NCBI GenBank assembly: GCA_040079935.1
Contig: JBEBJI010000049.1
Coordinates: forward strand, 1 to 8,170
Direction of reading: 5' to 3'
DNA: 8,170 bases
DNA from: Methylotenera_A sp040079935
GTDB taxonomy: Bacteria; Pseudomonadota; Gammaproteobacteria; Burkholderiales; Methylophilaceae
Every line of letters begins with the position of its first letter. Within the stretch, counting starts at the first letter, position 1. The notes below the pieces were generated by a model. The model did no database searches. It had not been told where the DNA came from and saw only the letters and a list, made by a program, of their open reading frames with translations. Below are positions 1-5,859 of the stretch, piece by piece. Both the position numbers and the translations under genes were made by a program.

Positions 1-663
1 GGCCTCTTGCGCATTTTGTGAAAATTGTGTGACTTTTTGCTGCCAATCGTAACTCGCGCCTATAATTAAATCGCGATTCACTTGATATTCAAAACCTAGT
101 GAAGTGGACCACATATTTTTGTAATTAATGTCACTTGGGTCGCCTTTCCATTTGTAGCCTACGTTCCAGTAGGGGGTCCAATTGTTGATGGTTTTAAAAA
201 CTTCTAGATTTAAGCCATAGTCAACTTTGCCTGTGCCTAAAAATTTGTCTTCATCTGCAGTGGGGATTTTAACTTTGCCGATGACATCAAGCCCGACAAG
301 GTAATCACGGTCATCTAGCAGGCTGTAAGCCGCCGATAAATGGACATCGCCCATACCAGCCTCTGTATTTTTTTTGCCACCACTGCCAATAAAGTTACCG
401 TCTGCATCTACATTGTTGGGGCTTGTGACGCGTAGCCAAGAGGTGGAAGCCCCAAAACGCCAAGCGCCAGTTCTGTACTTTAAACTAATCGGAATTGCCC
501 ATACTTCAGTATCTTCGCTTGCGCCATAATCACCAGAAGAATAATCCGCGCCAACTGAAACAGAAAACCTGCCGTCAGATGGCTTGTTTGATTCAGTTGG
601 CTCGGCAGCCAAACAGGGTTGGTTAATTATAGCCAAGAAACATAAAGTACAAATAAAGCGCAT
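1..663 (-). CDS. Outer-membrane beta-barrel protein, Phenol_MetA_deg-like (3' end beyond the window)
   Basis: The reading frame starts with an ATG at 661-663 and stays open for 221 codons to the left edge, so the C-terminus is missing. The first ~20 residues form a signal peptide (MRFICTLCFLAIINQPCLAA). The rest alternates polar and hydrophobic/aromatic residues in short strands separated by Gly/Asp/Asn turns, as expected of a Gram-negative outer-membrane barrel. The order GMGDVHLSAAYSLL, then KVKIPTADED, then GTGKVDYGLNLEVFK, then a GYKWKGD turn, resembles the 'MetA-pathway of phenol degradation' transporter-like family. That family assignment is from memory of its pattern and is tentative; substrate unknown. 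An AAAGAG ribosome site (670-675) lies six bases before the ATG. The gene is divergent from the repeat-protein gene at 837 and could share its operator region. Confidence 0.85.
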   Translation of the reverse strand, partial: MRFICTLCFLAIINQPCLAAEPTESNKPSDGRFSVSVGADYSSGDYGASEDTEVWAIPISLKYRTGAWRFGASTSWLRVTSPNNVDADGNFIGSGGKKNTEAGMGDVHLSAAYSLLDDRDYLVGLDVIGKVKIPTADEDKFLGTGKVDYGLNLEVFKTINNWTPYWNVGYKWKGDPSDINYKNMWSTSLGFEYQVNRDLIIGASYDWQQKVTQFSQNAQEA

Positions 664-742
664 AGGCACTCTTTCTAATTAATTATTTTTAAGGACAGAA
701 GCTAATTATTAAATCCTAACATAAAAAAATATAAAATAAAAC

Positions 743-771
743 TTGACACGGGATAATTTCCCATTTAATCT
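743..771 (+). promoter_or_regulatory. Sigma70-like promoter of the repeat-protein gene
   Basis: A perfect TTGACA -35 box lies at 743-748. With a 17-bp spacer the -10 position is 766-771 (TAATCT, weak); with a 15-bp spacer it is TTTAAT at 764-769, which matches five of six bases. Transcription would start near 776-780, leaving a leader of about 60 bases before the ATG at 837. The spacer is almost entirely filled by the first operator-like palindrome, which would normally mean repression by occlusion. The -35 is convincing; the exact -10 is not settled. Confidence 0.6.
749..766. promoter_or_regulatory. Operator-like palindrome, copy 1 (between -35 and -10)
   Basis: The palindrome core GGGATAATTTCCC lies at 750-762, with half-sites GGGA and TCCC around an AT-rich centre. 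It sits inside the larger 18-bp element CGGGATAATTTCCCATTT, which recurs 35 bp downstream with one change. Its position in the promoter spacer is classic for a repressor site. The cognate regulator is not recognised. Confidence 0.65.
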
Positions 772-783
772 ACATACATAAAG

Positions 784-801
784 CGGGATAATATCCCATT
801 T
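784..801. promoter_or_regulatory. Operator-like palindrome, copy 2 (near or after the transcription start)
   Basis: The core GGGATAATATCCC at 785-797 is a perfect palindrome apart from its central base. Together with the flanking C and ATTT it matches copy 1 at 17 of 18 positions. The centres of the two copies are 35 bp apart, about 3.3 helical turns. It overlaps or just follows the predicted transcription start, so a bound protein could block the promoter together with copy 1, or act on the divergent barrel gene. Regulator unknown. Confidence 0.65.
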
Positions 802-836
802 TATTAATTTTTAACTTAATTCTAGAGGAGTTTGAA

Positions 837-1139
837 ATGAATAAATTACTTTTATCTTTAATGATGGCTTTGGGTGTGGCGATTGTTTCTACACCTGCAA
901 TGGCAAGACGCGGCGCGGATGATCCAGCGGGGCATGTGCGTCAATGTCGTGGTTGTGATGATCCAGTAGGGCATGTGCGTCAGGAAGATCGTGGCGTTCA
1001 TGCAGATGGTCATTTAAGTGGTCGCGATCGCGTGAGAGATCCTGCCACTGCCTCAGGTCGTCGTGGTCGTGGAGCGGATGATGGTCCTGGTCATATTCGT
1101 GGCGGTCGTGGTGCTGACGATGGTCCAAATCACCAGTAA
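837..1139 (+). CDS. Small exported Gly/His/Asp/Arg-rich repeat protein (100 aa), function unknown
   Basis: The start is fixed by a strong ribosome site (AGAGGAG, 824-830) six bases before the ATG. Residues 1-23 form a signal peptide ending in TPAMA, so the mature protein is about 77 residues and probably periplasmic or secreted. The mature part is imperfect repeats of an R-G-A-D-D-[PG]-x-G-H-[VI]-R theme. Clear copies start near residues 25, 38, 78 and 91, and a degenerate one lies at 52-68 (DRGVHADGHLSGRD). It has almost no hydrophobic core, two cysteines (C37, C40) and seven histidines, so it is probably disordered and could bind metal or a polyanion; that is inference. The coding sequence is clearly richer in GC than the AT-rich DNA around it. 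It is preceded by a promoter with two operator-like palindromes and followed by a terminator, so it looks like a single-gene regulated unit. Confidence 0.8.
   Translation: MNKLLLSLMMALGVAIVSTPAMARRGADDPAGHVRQCRGCDDPVGHVRQEDRGVHADGHLSGRDRVRDPATASGRRGRGADDGPGHIRGGRGADDGPNHQ
918..982 (+). repeat. Tandem 39-bp repeat within the small exported protein gene
   Basis: A 26-base stretch at 918-943 recurs at 957-982 with only two changed bases. The unit length is 39 bp, exactly 13 codons, so the frame is kept. Each copy encodes D-D-P-[AV]-G-H-V-R-Q. Later units of the gene (around 1075-1135) share the protein theme but have diverged at the DNA level. Confidence 0.85.
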
Positions 1140-1161
1140 TAAAGCAGTATAATATCTCCAA

Positions 1162-1189
1162 AATTAACCCTGCAATTGCAGGGTTAATT
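1162..1189. terminator. Perfect 28-bp palindrome, probable bidirectional terminator
   Basis: A perfect inverted repeat is centred on CCCTGCAATTGCAGGG and extended on both sides by AATTAA/TTAATT. The GC-rich stem with an AATT loop is followed by T-rich sequence on both strands, although neither T-run is long. It lies 22 bases after the stop codon of the repeat-protein gene and 22 bases beyond the end of moaC on the other strand. That position suits termination of both converging transcripts. Confidence 0.75.
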
Positions 1190-1211
1190 ATTTCAAGCAA
1201 CAAATTTAGCG

Positions 1212-1685
1212 CTATCTAGCCCAATCGCCAGACTTTCCACCATCTTTTTCTAGCAATTTAATTTCGCTCATTATCATGCCTCTATCAGCCGCTTTGCACA
1301 TATCATAAATCGTCAGTAAGCCAATATTCACAGCGGTCAGCGCTTCCATCTCTACACCCGTTTGGCCTATGGTTTCGGTGGTAGCGGTGCAAGTGATAGC
1401 TGCCGTCTTTTCGTCGATCTCAAACGCTATAGAAACCTTAGTGAGTGCAATTGGATGACACAATGGGATTAAATCAGCAGTTTTCTTACTGCCTTGAATC
1501 GCCGCAATACGCGCGATGCCAAGCACATCACCTTTCTTGGCATCACCTTGCAAAATAAGTTTTAAAGTGCTTGGCAACATGGAAATAATACCGCTGGCAA
1601 CCGCTCTGCGCTTAGTCTGAAGCTTGTCGCCTACATCTACCATTTGCGCTTGGCCGCCATTATCAAAGTGCGTGAGTTTGCTCAT
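1212..1685 (-). CDS. moaC: Cyclic pyranopterin monophosphate synthase MoaC
   Basis: MoaC converts the product of the radical-SAM enzyme MoaA into cyclic pyranopterin monophosphate, the first committed intermediate of molybdenum cofactor synthesis in the cytoplasm. The 157 residues match the family over their full length: MVDVGDK (15-21), KKGDVLGIARIAAIQGSKKT (50-69), LIPLCHPI (72-79), and EMEALTAVNIGLLTIYDMCK (112-131) followed by a GGKSG tail. The residues known to be needed in the E. coli enzyme are present at the same numbering: K51, H77, D128 and K131. The ATG at 1683-1685 has only a weak ribosome site (AAAGTAAG). No other moa or moe genes are in the window. It is divergent from the bepA-soxYZ run, 62 bp away. 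Confidence 0.97.
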   Translation of the reverse strand: MSKLTHFDNGGQAQMVDVGDKLQTKRRAVASGIISMLPSTLKLILQGDAKKGDVLGIARIAAIQGSKKTADLIPLCHPIALTKVSIAFEIDEKTAAITCTATTETIGQTGVEMEALTAVNIGLLTIYDMCKAADRGMIMSEIKLLEKDGGKSGDWAR

Positions 1686-1747
1686 TGCTTACTTTCTATT
1701 TATCATTCGGCGTGAACTTAGCCAATAAAGCCATTATCATAACAATA

Positions 1748-3259
1748 ATGAAATTAAAGACCATATTATTCGTCATATTATTGAGCGCAAACTTTGCATT
1801 TGCTGAAAACGCGACAAAGCCATCATTAACTGGCAAGCCTTACGAAAGTCCGACCAATTTAGATACCAGCCTGCCCGATTTGGGCGATATTTCGCAAACT
1901 GTGCTAACGCCGCAAGATGAGCAATATATTGGCGACCAAATTATGCGCGAAGTGGCGGTGAGCGACGAAGTGTTGCAAGATGTTGAAGTGAACGACTACT
2001 TGCAAGCGCTAGGCAATAAACTCGCGGCTGCCAGCCCAGATAAACAGCAAAAATTCACTTTTTTTGTGGTGCGCGATAATTCAATTAATGCTTTTGCTAT
2101 GCCAGGCGGCGTGATTGGTGTGCACACAGGGCTAATATTGGCAAACAATAGCGAATCGGAACTCGCAAGTGTGTTGGGGCATGAAATTGGCCATGTGACG
2201 CAGCGCCATTTGGCAAGAATGTTAGCAAAGCAAAAAACTGACATGTTTAAAAATATTGGCAGCATCGCGCTGGCCTTGTTGGTTGCGCGAGCCAACCCAG
2301 AGCTGGCGACTGGCGCGCTCACAGCGGCTTCGGCTGCAGGTGTGCAGCGCCAGCTGGATTACACGCGCGAGCACGAGCGCGAGGCTGACCGCGTAGGTTT
2401 AAGCATTTTAGATAACGCGGGCTTTGATGTGCGCGCCATGCCCGCATTTTTTACTACATTGCAACGCGGCACGCGCTTTAGCGATGGCGCTGCGCCTAGC
2501 TTTTTGCGCACACATCCGCTCAATGCTGAGCGCATTGCCGATGTATCAAATCGCGTCGAAACTATGCCCTATAAGCAAGTGGCGGATAGCTTAGAGTTTA
2601 ATTTGGTTAAAGCCAAATTGCGCGCGGGCAATGGCCTGGCGCAAGATGCGATAGACCAATTTCAAGACAATCTAAAAGAAAGGCGCTTTGCAAACGAAAC
2701 CGCTGAGCATTATGGCTTGGCATTGGCGATGTTGCGCAAAAACGATTTGGTTGGTACTCAAAATCAAGTGATATGGCTAAAAACCAATGCCCAGCAATAT
2801 AACCAGCAAAATGCGTTTATTGAGAATTTAATCGCGCGTTTAGAAGTGGCGCGTAATAATCCGCAGGCCGCCGCCAGCCAATATGCAAAAAGCTTGGCGC
2901 TATATCCAAATCATCGTTCGCTCATTTACGGTTATGCAGAGCATTTTTTGGCGATTAATCAACCCGATAAAGCCATCAAATGGGTGCAAGATAAGCGTGC
3001 GCTGTATCCAAATGATGCTTATTTTTATACAATTTTAGCCAAAGCTTATACGGTAAAAAACAAAAATTTATTGCGGTTTCAGGCGCAAGGCGAGGCATAT
3101 TTTCGGCAATATAATTTGAAAAAAGCCATTGAACAAATGGATTTGGCAACCAAAGCCAAAGATGGTAATTTTTATGAGCAGTCAATTGTGGAGGCGCGCT
3201 TGAAGGAGCTTAAGCGATTGCAAGAAAACGAAAAACTAATGGAAGAAAAGTTAAGTTAA
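1748..3259 (+). CDS. bepA: BepA-like M48 family periplasmic metalloprotease with TPR-like C-terminus
   Basis: In the best-studied member, E. coli BepA, this family aids assembly or degradation of outer-membrane proteins in the periplasm. I place the start at the ATG at 1748, because it begins a signal peptide directly (MKLKTILFVILLSANFAFA, cleaved before E20). A TTG at 1685 would add 21 residues of no obvious character and overlap the moaC start codon. The product is 503 residues, against about 490 for E. coli BepA. The zinc site is H145-E-I-G-H149 with third ligand E212 in READR. H256 in FLRTHPLNAER corresponds to the 'His switch' histidine that gates the active site in BepA. Residues from about 290 on are helical with TPR-like segments (for example around NPQAAASQYAKSLALYPNH), and the C-terminus is Lys/Glu-rich. 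The stop codon overlaps the soxY start (TAATG), so translation is probably coupled. Confidence 0.9.
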   Translation: MKLKTILFVILLSANFAFAENATKPSLTGKPYESPTNLDTSLPDLGDISQTVLTPQDEQYIGDQIMREVAVSDEVLQDVEVNDYLQALGNKLAAASPDKQQKFTFFVVRDNSINAFAMPGGVIGVHTGLILANNSESELASVLGHEIGHVTQRHLARMLAKQKTDMFKNIGSIALALLVARANPELATGALTAASAAGVQRQLDYTREHEREADRVGLSILDNAGFDVRAMPAFFTTLQRGTRFSDGAAPSFLRTHPLNAERIADVSNRVETMPYKQVADSLEFNLVKAKLRAGNGLAQDAIDQFQDNLKERRFANETAEHYGLALAMLRKNDLVGTQNQVIWLKTNAQQYNQQNAFIENLIARLEVARNNPQAAASQYAKSLALYPNHRSLIYGYAEHFLAINQPDKAIKWVQDKRALYPNDAYFYTILAKAYTVKNKNLLRFQAQGEAYFRQYNLKKAIEQMDLATKAKDGNFYEQSIVEARLKELKRLQENEKLMEEKLS

Positions 3260-3702
3260 TGTTGAGAAGAGAATTTTTAGGTGTTATAGAAGCATGCCTG
3301 GGAGCCGCTCTGCTATTGCCTTTCAGAGCGATTGCAGCAGCATGGAATAAAGCTGCTTTTGAGGCGATTAAGCTGGAAGATGCTGCAAAAAATTTAGCAA
3401 TCAATGGCGAAAATTTAAGCAAAGACATTGAAATTATCGCGCCCGATAAAGCGGAAAATGGCGCGATTGTACAGTTGGAAGTGTTAAGTCTCATTCCAAA
3501 TACAGAGGCGATTGCCATATTTGTCGAGAAAAACCCAACTGCGCTCATTGGCAATTTTATGTTCGCTAATGGCGCGCTTCCGCAAATTGTCACGCGTATC
3601 AAAATGGCCGAAACAAGCGACATTAAAATTATTGTAAAAACGGGCGAGCAATATTTTACCGCTTCAAAAAATGTCGTGGTTTTAGAAAATGGGTGCGGCT
3701 AA
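3259..3702 (+). CDS. soxY: Thiosulfate oxidation carrier protein SoxY
   Basis: SoxY carries sulfur intermediates on a cysteine near its C-terminus while bound to SoxZ in the periplasm. The protein has 147 residues. The N-terminus carries a Tat-type signal (L-R-R-E-F-L-G at residues 2-8, then a hydrophobic stretch ending in FRAIAAA), matching the Tat export usual for SoxY. The middle has the family pattern: ENGAIVQLEV, IAIFVEKNPTALIGNF, and VTRIKMAETSDIKIIVKT. The family's carrier arm normally ends GGCGG; here it ends N-G-C-G, with C146 next to last. The cysteine is kept but the motif is shortened and its first Gly is replaced by Asn. The start overlaps the bepA stop and the stop overlaps the soxZ start, both as TAATG. 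No Sox enzymes (SoxAX, SoxB, SoxCD) are nearby. Confidence 0.9.
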   Translation: MLRREFLGVIEACLGAALLLPFRAIAAAWNKAAFEAIKLEDAAKNLAINGENLSKDIEIIAPDKAENGAIVQLEVLSLIPNTEAIAIFVEKNPTALIGNFMFANGALPQIVTRIKMAETSDIKIIVKTGEQYFTASKNVVVLENGCG

Positions 3703-4019
3703 TGCAAGCAAACATGAAAATGCGCGCTAAATTAAAAGGCGACATTACTGAGGTAAAAGTAATTATCAGCCACCCAATGGAAACTGGTCGCAAAAAGGAT
3801 GATTTTGGGCAGCTAATTGCTGCGCATTTTATTCAAATAGTGACGGCGACTTTAAACGAAAAACCCGTGTTGGAAATGCAGTGGGGTACGGGAGTTTCTA
3901 AAAATCCTTATCTCACTTTTTACCTAAAAGGCGCAAAAGTGGGTGACAAAATTAGCATAACTTGGCACGACAATTTAGGCGAAACTGCTTCTGGCGAGAT
4001 TGCCGTAGTGCAAGCTTAA
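3702..4019 (+). CDS. soxZ: Thiosulfate oxidation carrier complex protein SoxZ
   Basis: SoxZ is the immunoglobulin-fold partner of SoxY and has no signal peptide of its own; the complex is exported through SoxY's Tat signal. The 105 residues match the family closely: MRAKLKGDITEVKVIISHPM (7-26) followed by ETG, then a hydrophobic strand (HFIQIVTATLN), then NPYLTFYLKG and ISITWHDNLGE. I chose the ATG at 3702 because it makes a TAATG overlap with soxY, the same arrangement as at the bepA/soxY junction. A GTG at 3693 would add three residues, and an ATG at 3714 would give 101 residues. The gene ends 13 bp from the converging DUF2892 gene with no obvious terminator between them. Confidence 0.93.
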   Translation: MQANMKMRAKLKGDITEVKVIISHPMETGRKKDDFGQLIAAHFIQIVTATLNEKPVLEMQWGTGVSKNPYLTFYLKGAKVGDKISITWHDNLGETASGEIAVVQA

Positions 4020-4032
4020 AGAGCTATTTATT

Positions 4033-4221
4033 CTATTGTTTGACTTTGCACGTATTAATACCCAGCAAACTCCAAGCCCCACAAAATCTCATCAAGCCAG
4101 TTGCCAACACCACAACGCCTATCCACGCCCAGACTGGACCACCAAGCAACGCCCAAGCGATCAAAGCCAGCCCTGCCACAATACGTATTACACGATCAAT
4201 ACCACCCACATTTGGTTTCAT
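4033..4221 (-). CDS. Small inner-membrane protein of the DUF2892 (YgaP transmembrane domain) family
   Basis: The 62-residue protein has the typical layout: KPNVGGIDRVIRIVAGLAL at the N-terminus, two hydrophobic segments (about 13-26 and 31-44) joined by a short Gly/Pro turn, and the C-terminal LLGINTC signature. In E. coli YgaP this module forms the membrane part behind a rhodanese domain; here it stands alone. Its closeness to soxYZ fits a role near sulfur transfer, but that is inference from context. The ATG at 4219-4221 is chosen over a TTG at 4225-4227, because the AAGGA ribosome site is seven bases from the ATG and only one base from the TTG. It is convergent with soxZ. Confidence 0.88.
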   Translation of the reverse strand: MKPNVGGIDRVIRIVAGLALIAWALLGGPVWAWIGVVVLATGLMRFCGAWSLLGINTCKVKQ

Positions 4222-4228
4222 TATCAAT

Positions 4229-4233
4229 TCCTT
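4229..4233 (-). promoter_or_regulatory. Ribosome binding site of the DUF2892 gene
   Basis: AAGGA read on the minus strand, within GAAAGGA, lies seven bases before the ATG at 4219-4221. This spacing decides the start in favour of that ATG rather than the TTG six bases upstream. Confidence 0.75.
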
Positions 4234-4265
4234 TCAGTTAACAACCTCATCTTTACAACAATAAG

Positions 4266-4295
4266 TTTATATTAGGCTTTTTTAATGTTGTTCAA
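4266..4295 (-). promoter_or_regulatory. Candidate sigma70-like promoter for the DUF2892 gene
   Basis: On the minus strand TTGAAC (4290-4295) could serve as -35 and TATAAA (4266-4271) as -10, with an 18-bp spacer. Five of six bases match consensus in the -10 and four of six in the -35. It lies about 45 bp upstream of the ATG. A small inverted repeat, GTAAC-TTTG-GTTAC (4298-4311), sits just upstream of the -35 and may be a weak operator or part of a weak terminator of the upstream gene. Only moderately supported. Confidence 0.4.
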
Positions 4296-4354
4296 CAGTA
4301 ACTTTGGTTACATTTGAGAAGGCCGTTTAGACGCGAAACTGACATAATGCAAGA

Positions 4355-5859
4355 TTACAGCAGCGGTTTAATTGGCGTGAGCTGGTAAAATATAACGCGT
4401 TTACGCTTGGCTGAACTTGCATATTGGTCTGGCTTGTCGGCGGACGAATTCCAACTATTTTCTGGCTGCATGTCCGCCTCAATCGCGCTTTGCACATGGC
4501 TTGCTAAGCCTGCATTTTGGACAATCACGCCAACTTCGGTGTTTAAATTTTGCGAACGCGGATCGAAATTAAACGTGCCAATGTAAACGGTTTTTTTATC
4601 CACCACCATGGTTTTGGCGTGAATCGCAAATACAGGCGGTTTTTCTTTTGTGGCAGTTGCTTGTCGCAATAATCGCTGTTTAATTTGTGGGTCAGGTTTA
4701 TATTCATAAATGGCGATGCCCATTTTAATGAGTTGGTCGCGCTGATTACGAAAACCGCTAAATGCTTGAATGTTGTCAGTTGAGGCTAGCGAGTTGGTGT
4801 TAATGCGCAGCTTCACATCGCGTTTAATGGCCGCTTTAAACAGCGTTTTGGCTTGGCTAGATAGCACCAAATAAGGCGATTGAATGACGATTTCTGATGT
4901 TGCATTTTCAACTAATTGCGCCAATTTCTCAGTCGTTTTTCCACCGCCACCAAGTAAAAGTTTATTGTTATTCTTGCCAGGCGTATCGCTAATAAATTCA
5001 ACATTTGTCCAAAGAATCAGCTCTGCAAGGCTCATAAATGCTTGCGGCGTAGCTTGAATAGCATTACGGTTTTCTATTGAAAAGTTTTCGGTATTTTCGG
5101 CATAAGAATGCAAATCGGCATAAATTTTCTGTATTTCCTCGTCTTTTACACTCACATTTTTTTGCATTAATCCAAGGCCGTCATATAGATCCTCCACTGG
5201 TACGCTTAAAGGGCTGGCCCAAAATTTATCAAAGCTGGTTTGCATGGCCTTGGCGACATCGCCCAGCAATAAAGCGTCTCTATCTCTAAAATTGTATTCG
5301 TGGTTAAAGTCAAAATATTCGGCCGCCATGTTGCGTCCGCCAGTAATGCCCAATTTGCCATCTACAATAAAAGTTTTATCGTGCATGCGCTGATTAACGC
5401 CGCGAAAATTGAGTCCAATATTCAGTAAACGCTTGTGAAAAGGCGTGCCTACTTTATGCTGAGGATTGTAAATGCGAATATCAATATTGGGGTGTTTAGC
5501 TAGCGCAAGTAGCGATTTATCGGGTGCGTCAATGAGTAAATCATCCACAATTACGCGCACTTTCACGCCCCTATTCGCAGCGCGCAGTAAGGCTTCTGAT
5601 GCCAATATGCCAATATGCCGATATTGTCAGTGCTCCAAATAAAATATTGCACCTCAATTGTTTTTTGCGCATGGTCAGCCAGCCAAGCGCGCGCTAGGAG
5701 CGCTTCTTCGCCTTTATCTAGCACATAAACACCACTTTGTTGCGGGTGGGCGGCAATATGATTATCGATAAAAGCCATATCTGGCAACGCATAGGCCGCG
5801 ATTGAAAGCATTGCAAATATAGCGGCAGCTAGCCAATGGAATAGTGAAATTAAGCGCAT
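4355..5859 (-). pseudogene. Phospholipase D / cardiolipin synthase C-like gene, split by an 8-bp frameshift
   Basis: Two overlapping frames together encode one PLD-family protein. The first (5859 down to 5563) has a signal peptide (MRLISLFHWLAAAIFAMLSI, then AAYA) and runs to VQYFIWSTDNIGILA, then derails. The second continues as ASEALLRAANRGVKVRVIVD to the end at 4355. Leaving out one 8-bp repeat unit near 5601-5624 gives a continuous protein of 498 residues. In that numbering both catalytic motifs are intact: HxKx4D with H157, K159, D164, followed by GGRN, and H411, K413, D418. The layout resembles E. coli ClsC (YmdC) and related periplasmic or membrane-facing phospholipid synthases. Independent translation of the second frame is doubtful: only a TTG at 5605 is available before the first HKD motif. 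The start overlaps the FAD dehydrogenase gene by 10 bp. It may be a real pseudogene, a reversible slippage allele, or a sequencing error. Confidence 0.88.
5601..5624. repeat. Three tandem 8-bp units at the frameshift of the PLD gene
   Basis: On the plus strand the unit GCCAATAT occurs at 5601-5608 and again at 5609-5616, followed by the variant GCCGATAT at 5617-5624. An allele with two units would keep the PLD frame (T-D-N-I-G-I-L-A-S-E-A), so the extra unit is the likely cause of the frame break. Slipped-strand duplication explains it directly. Confidence 0.85.

Noticed and set aside
889..1203. A 104-codon minus-strand frame rich in His and Asp, opposite the repeat-protein gene.
   Set aside because: It is the complement of the repetitive sense codons, has no signal peptide or ribosome site, and runs across the palindromic terminator. 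The sense gene has a promoter, a strong ribosome site and a signal peptide.
1685..1747. Extending bepA to a TTG at 1685.
   Set aside because: The extension would displace the signal peptide from the N-terminus and overlap the moaC start codon; the ATG at 1748 begins a clean signal peptide.
5563..5605. Programmed ribosomal frameshifting as the explanation for the split PLD gene.
   Set aside because: There is no slippery heptamer with a downstream structure that I can see, and PLD enzymes are not known to use it; an extra 8-bp tandem unit explains the break directly.
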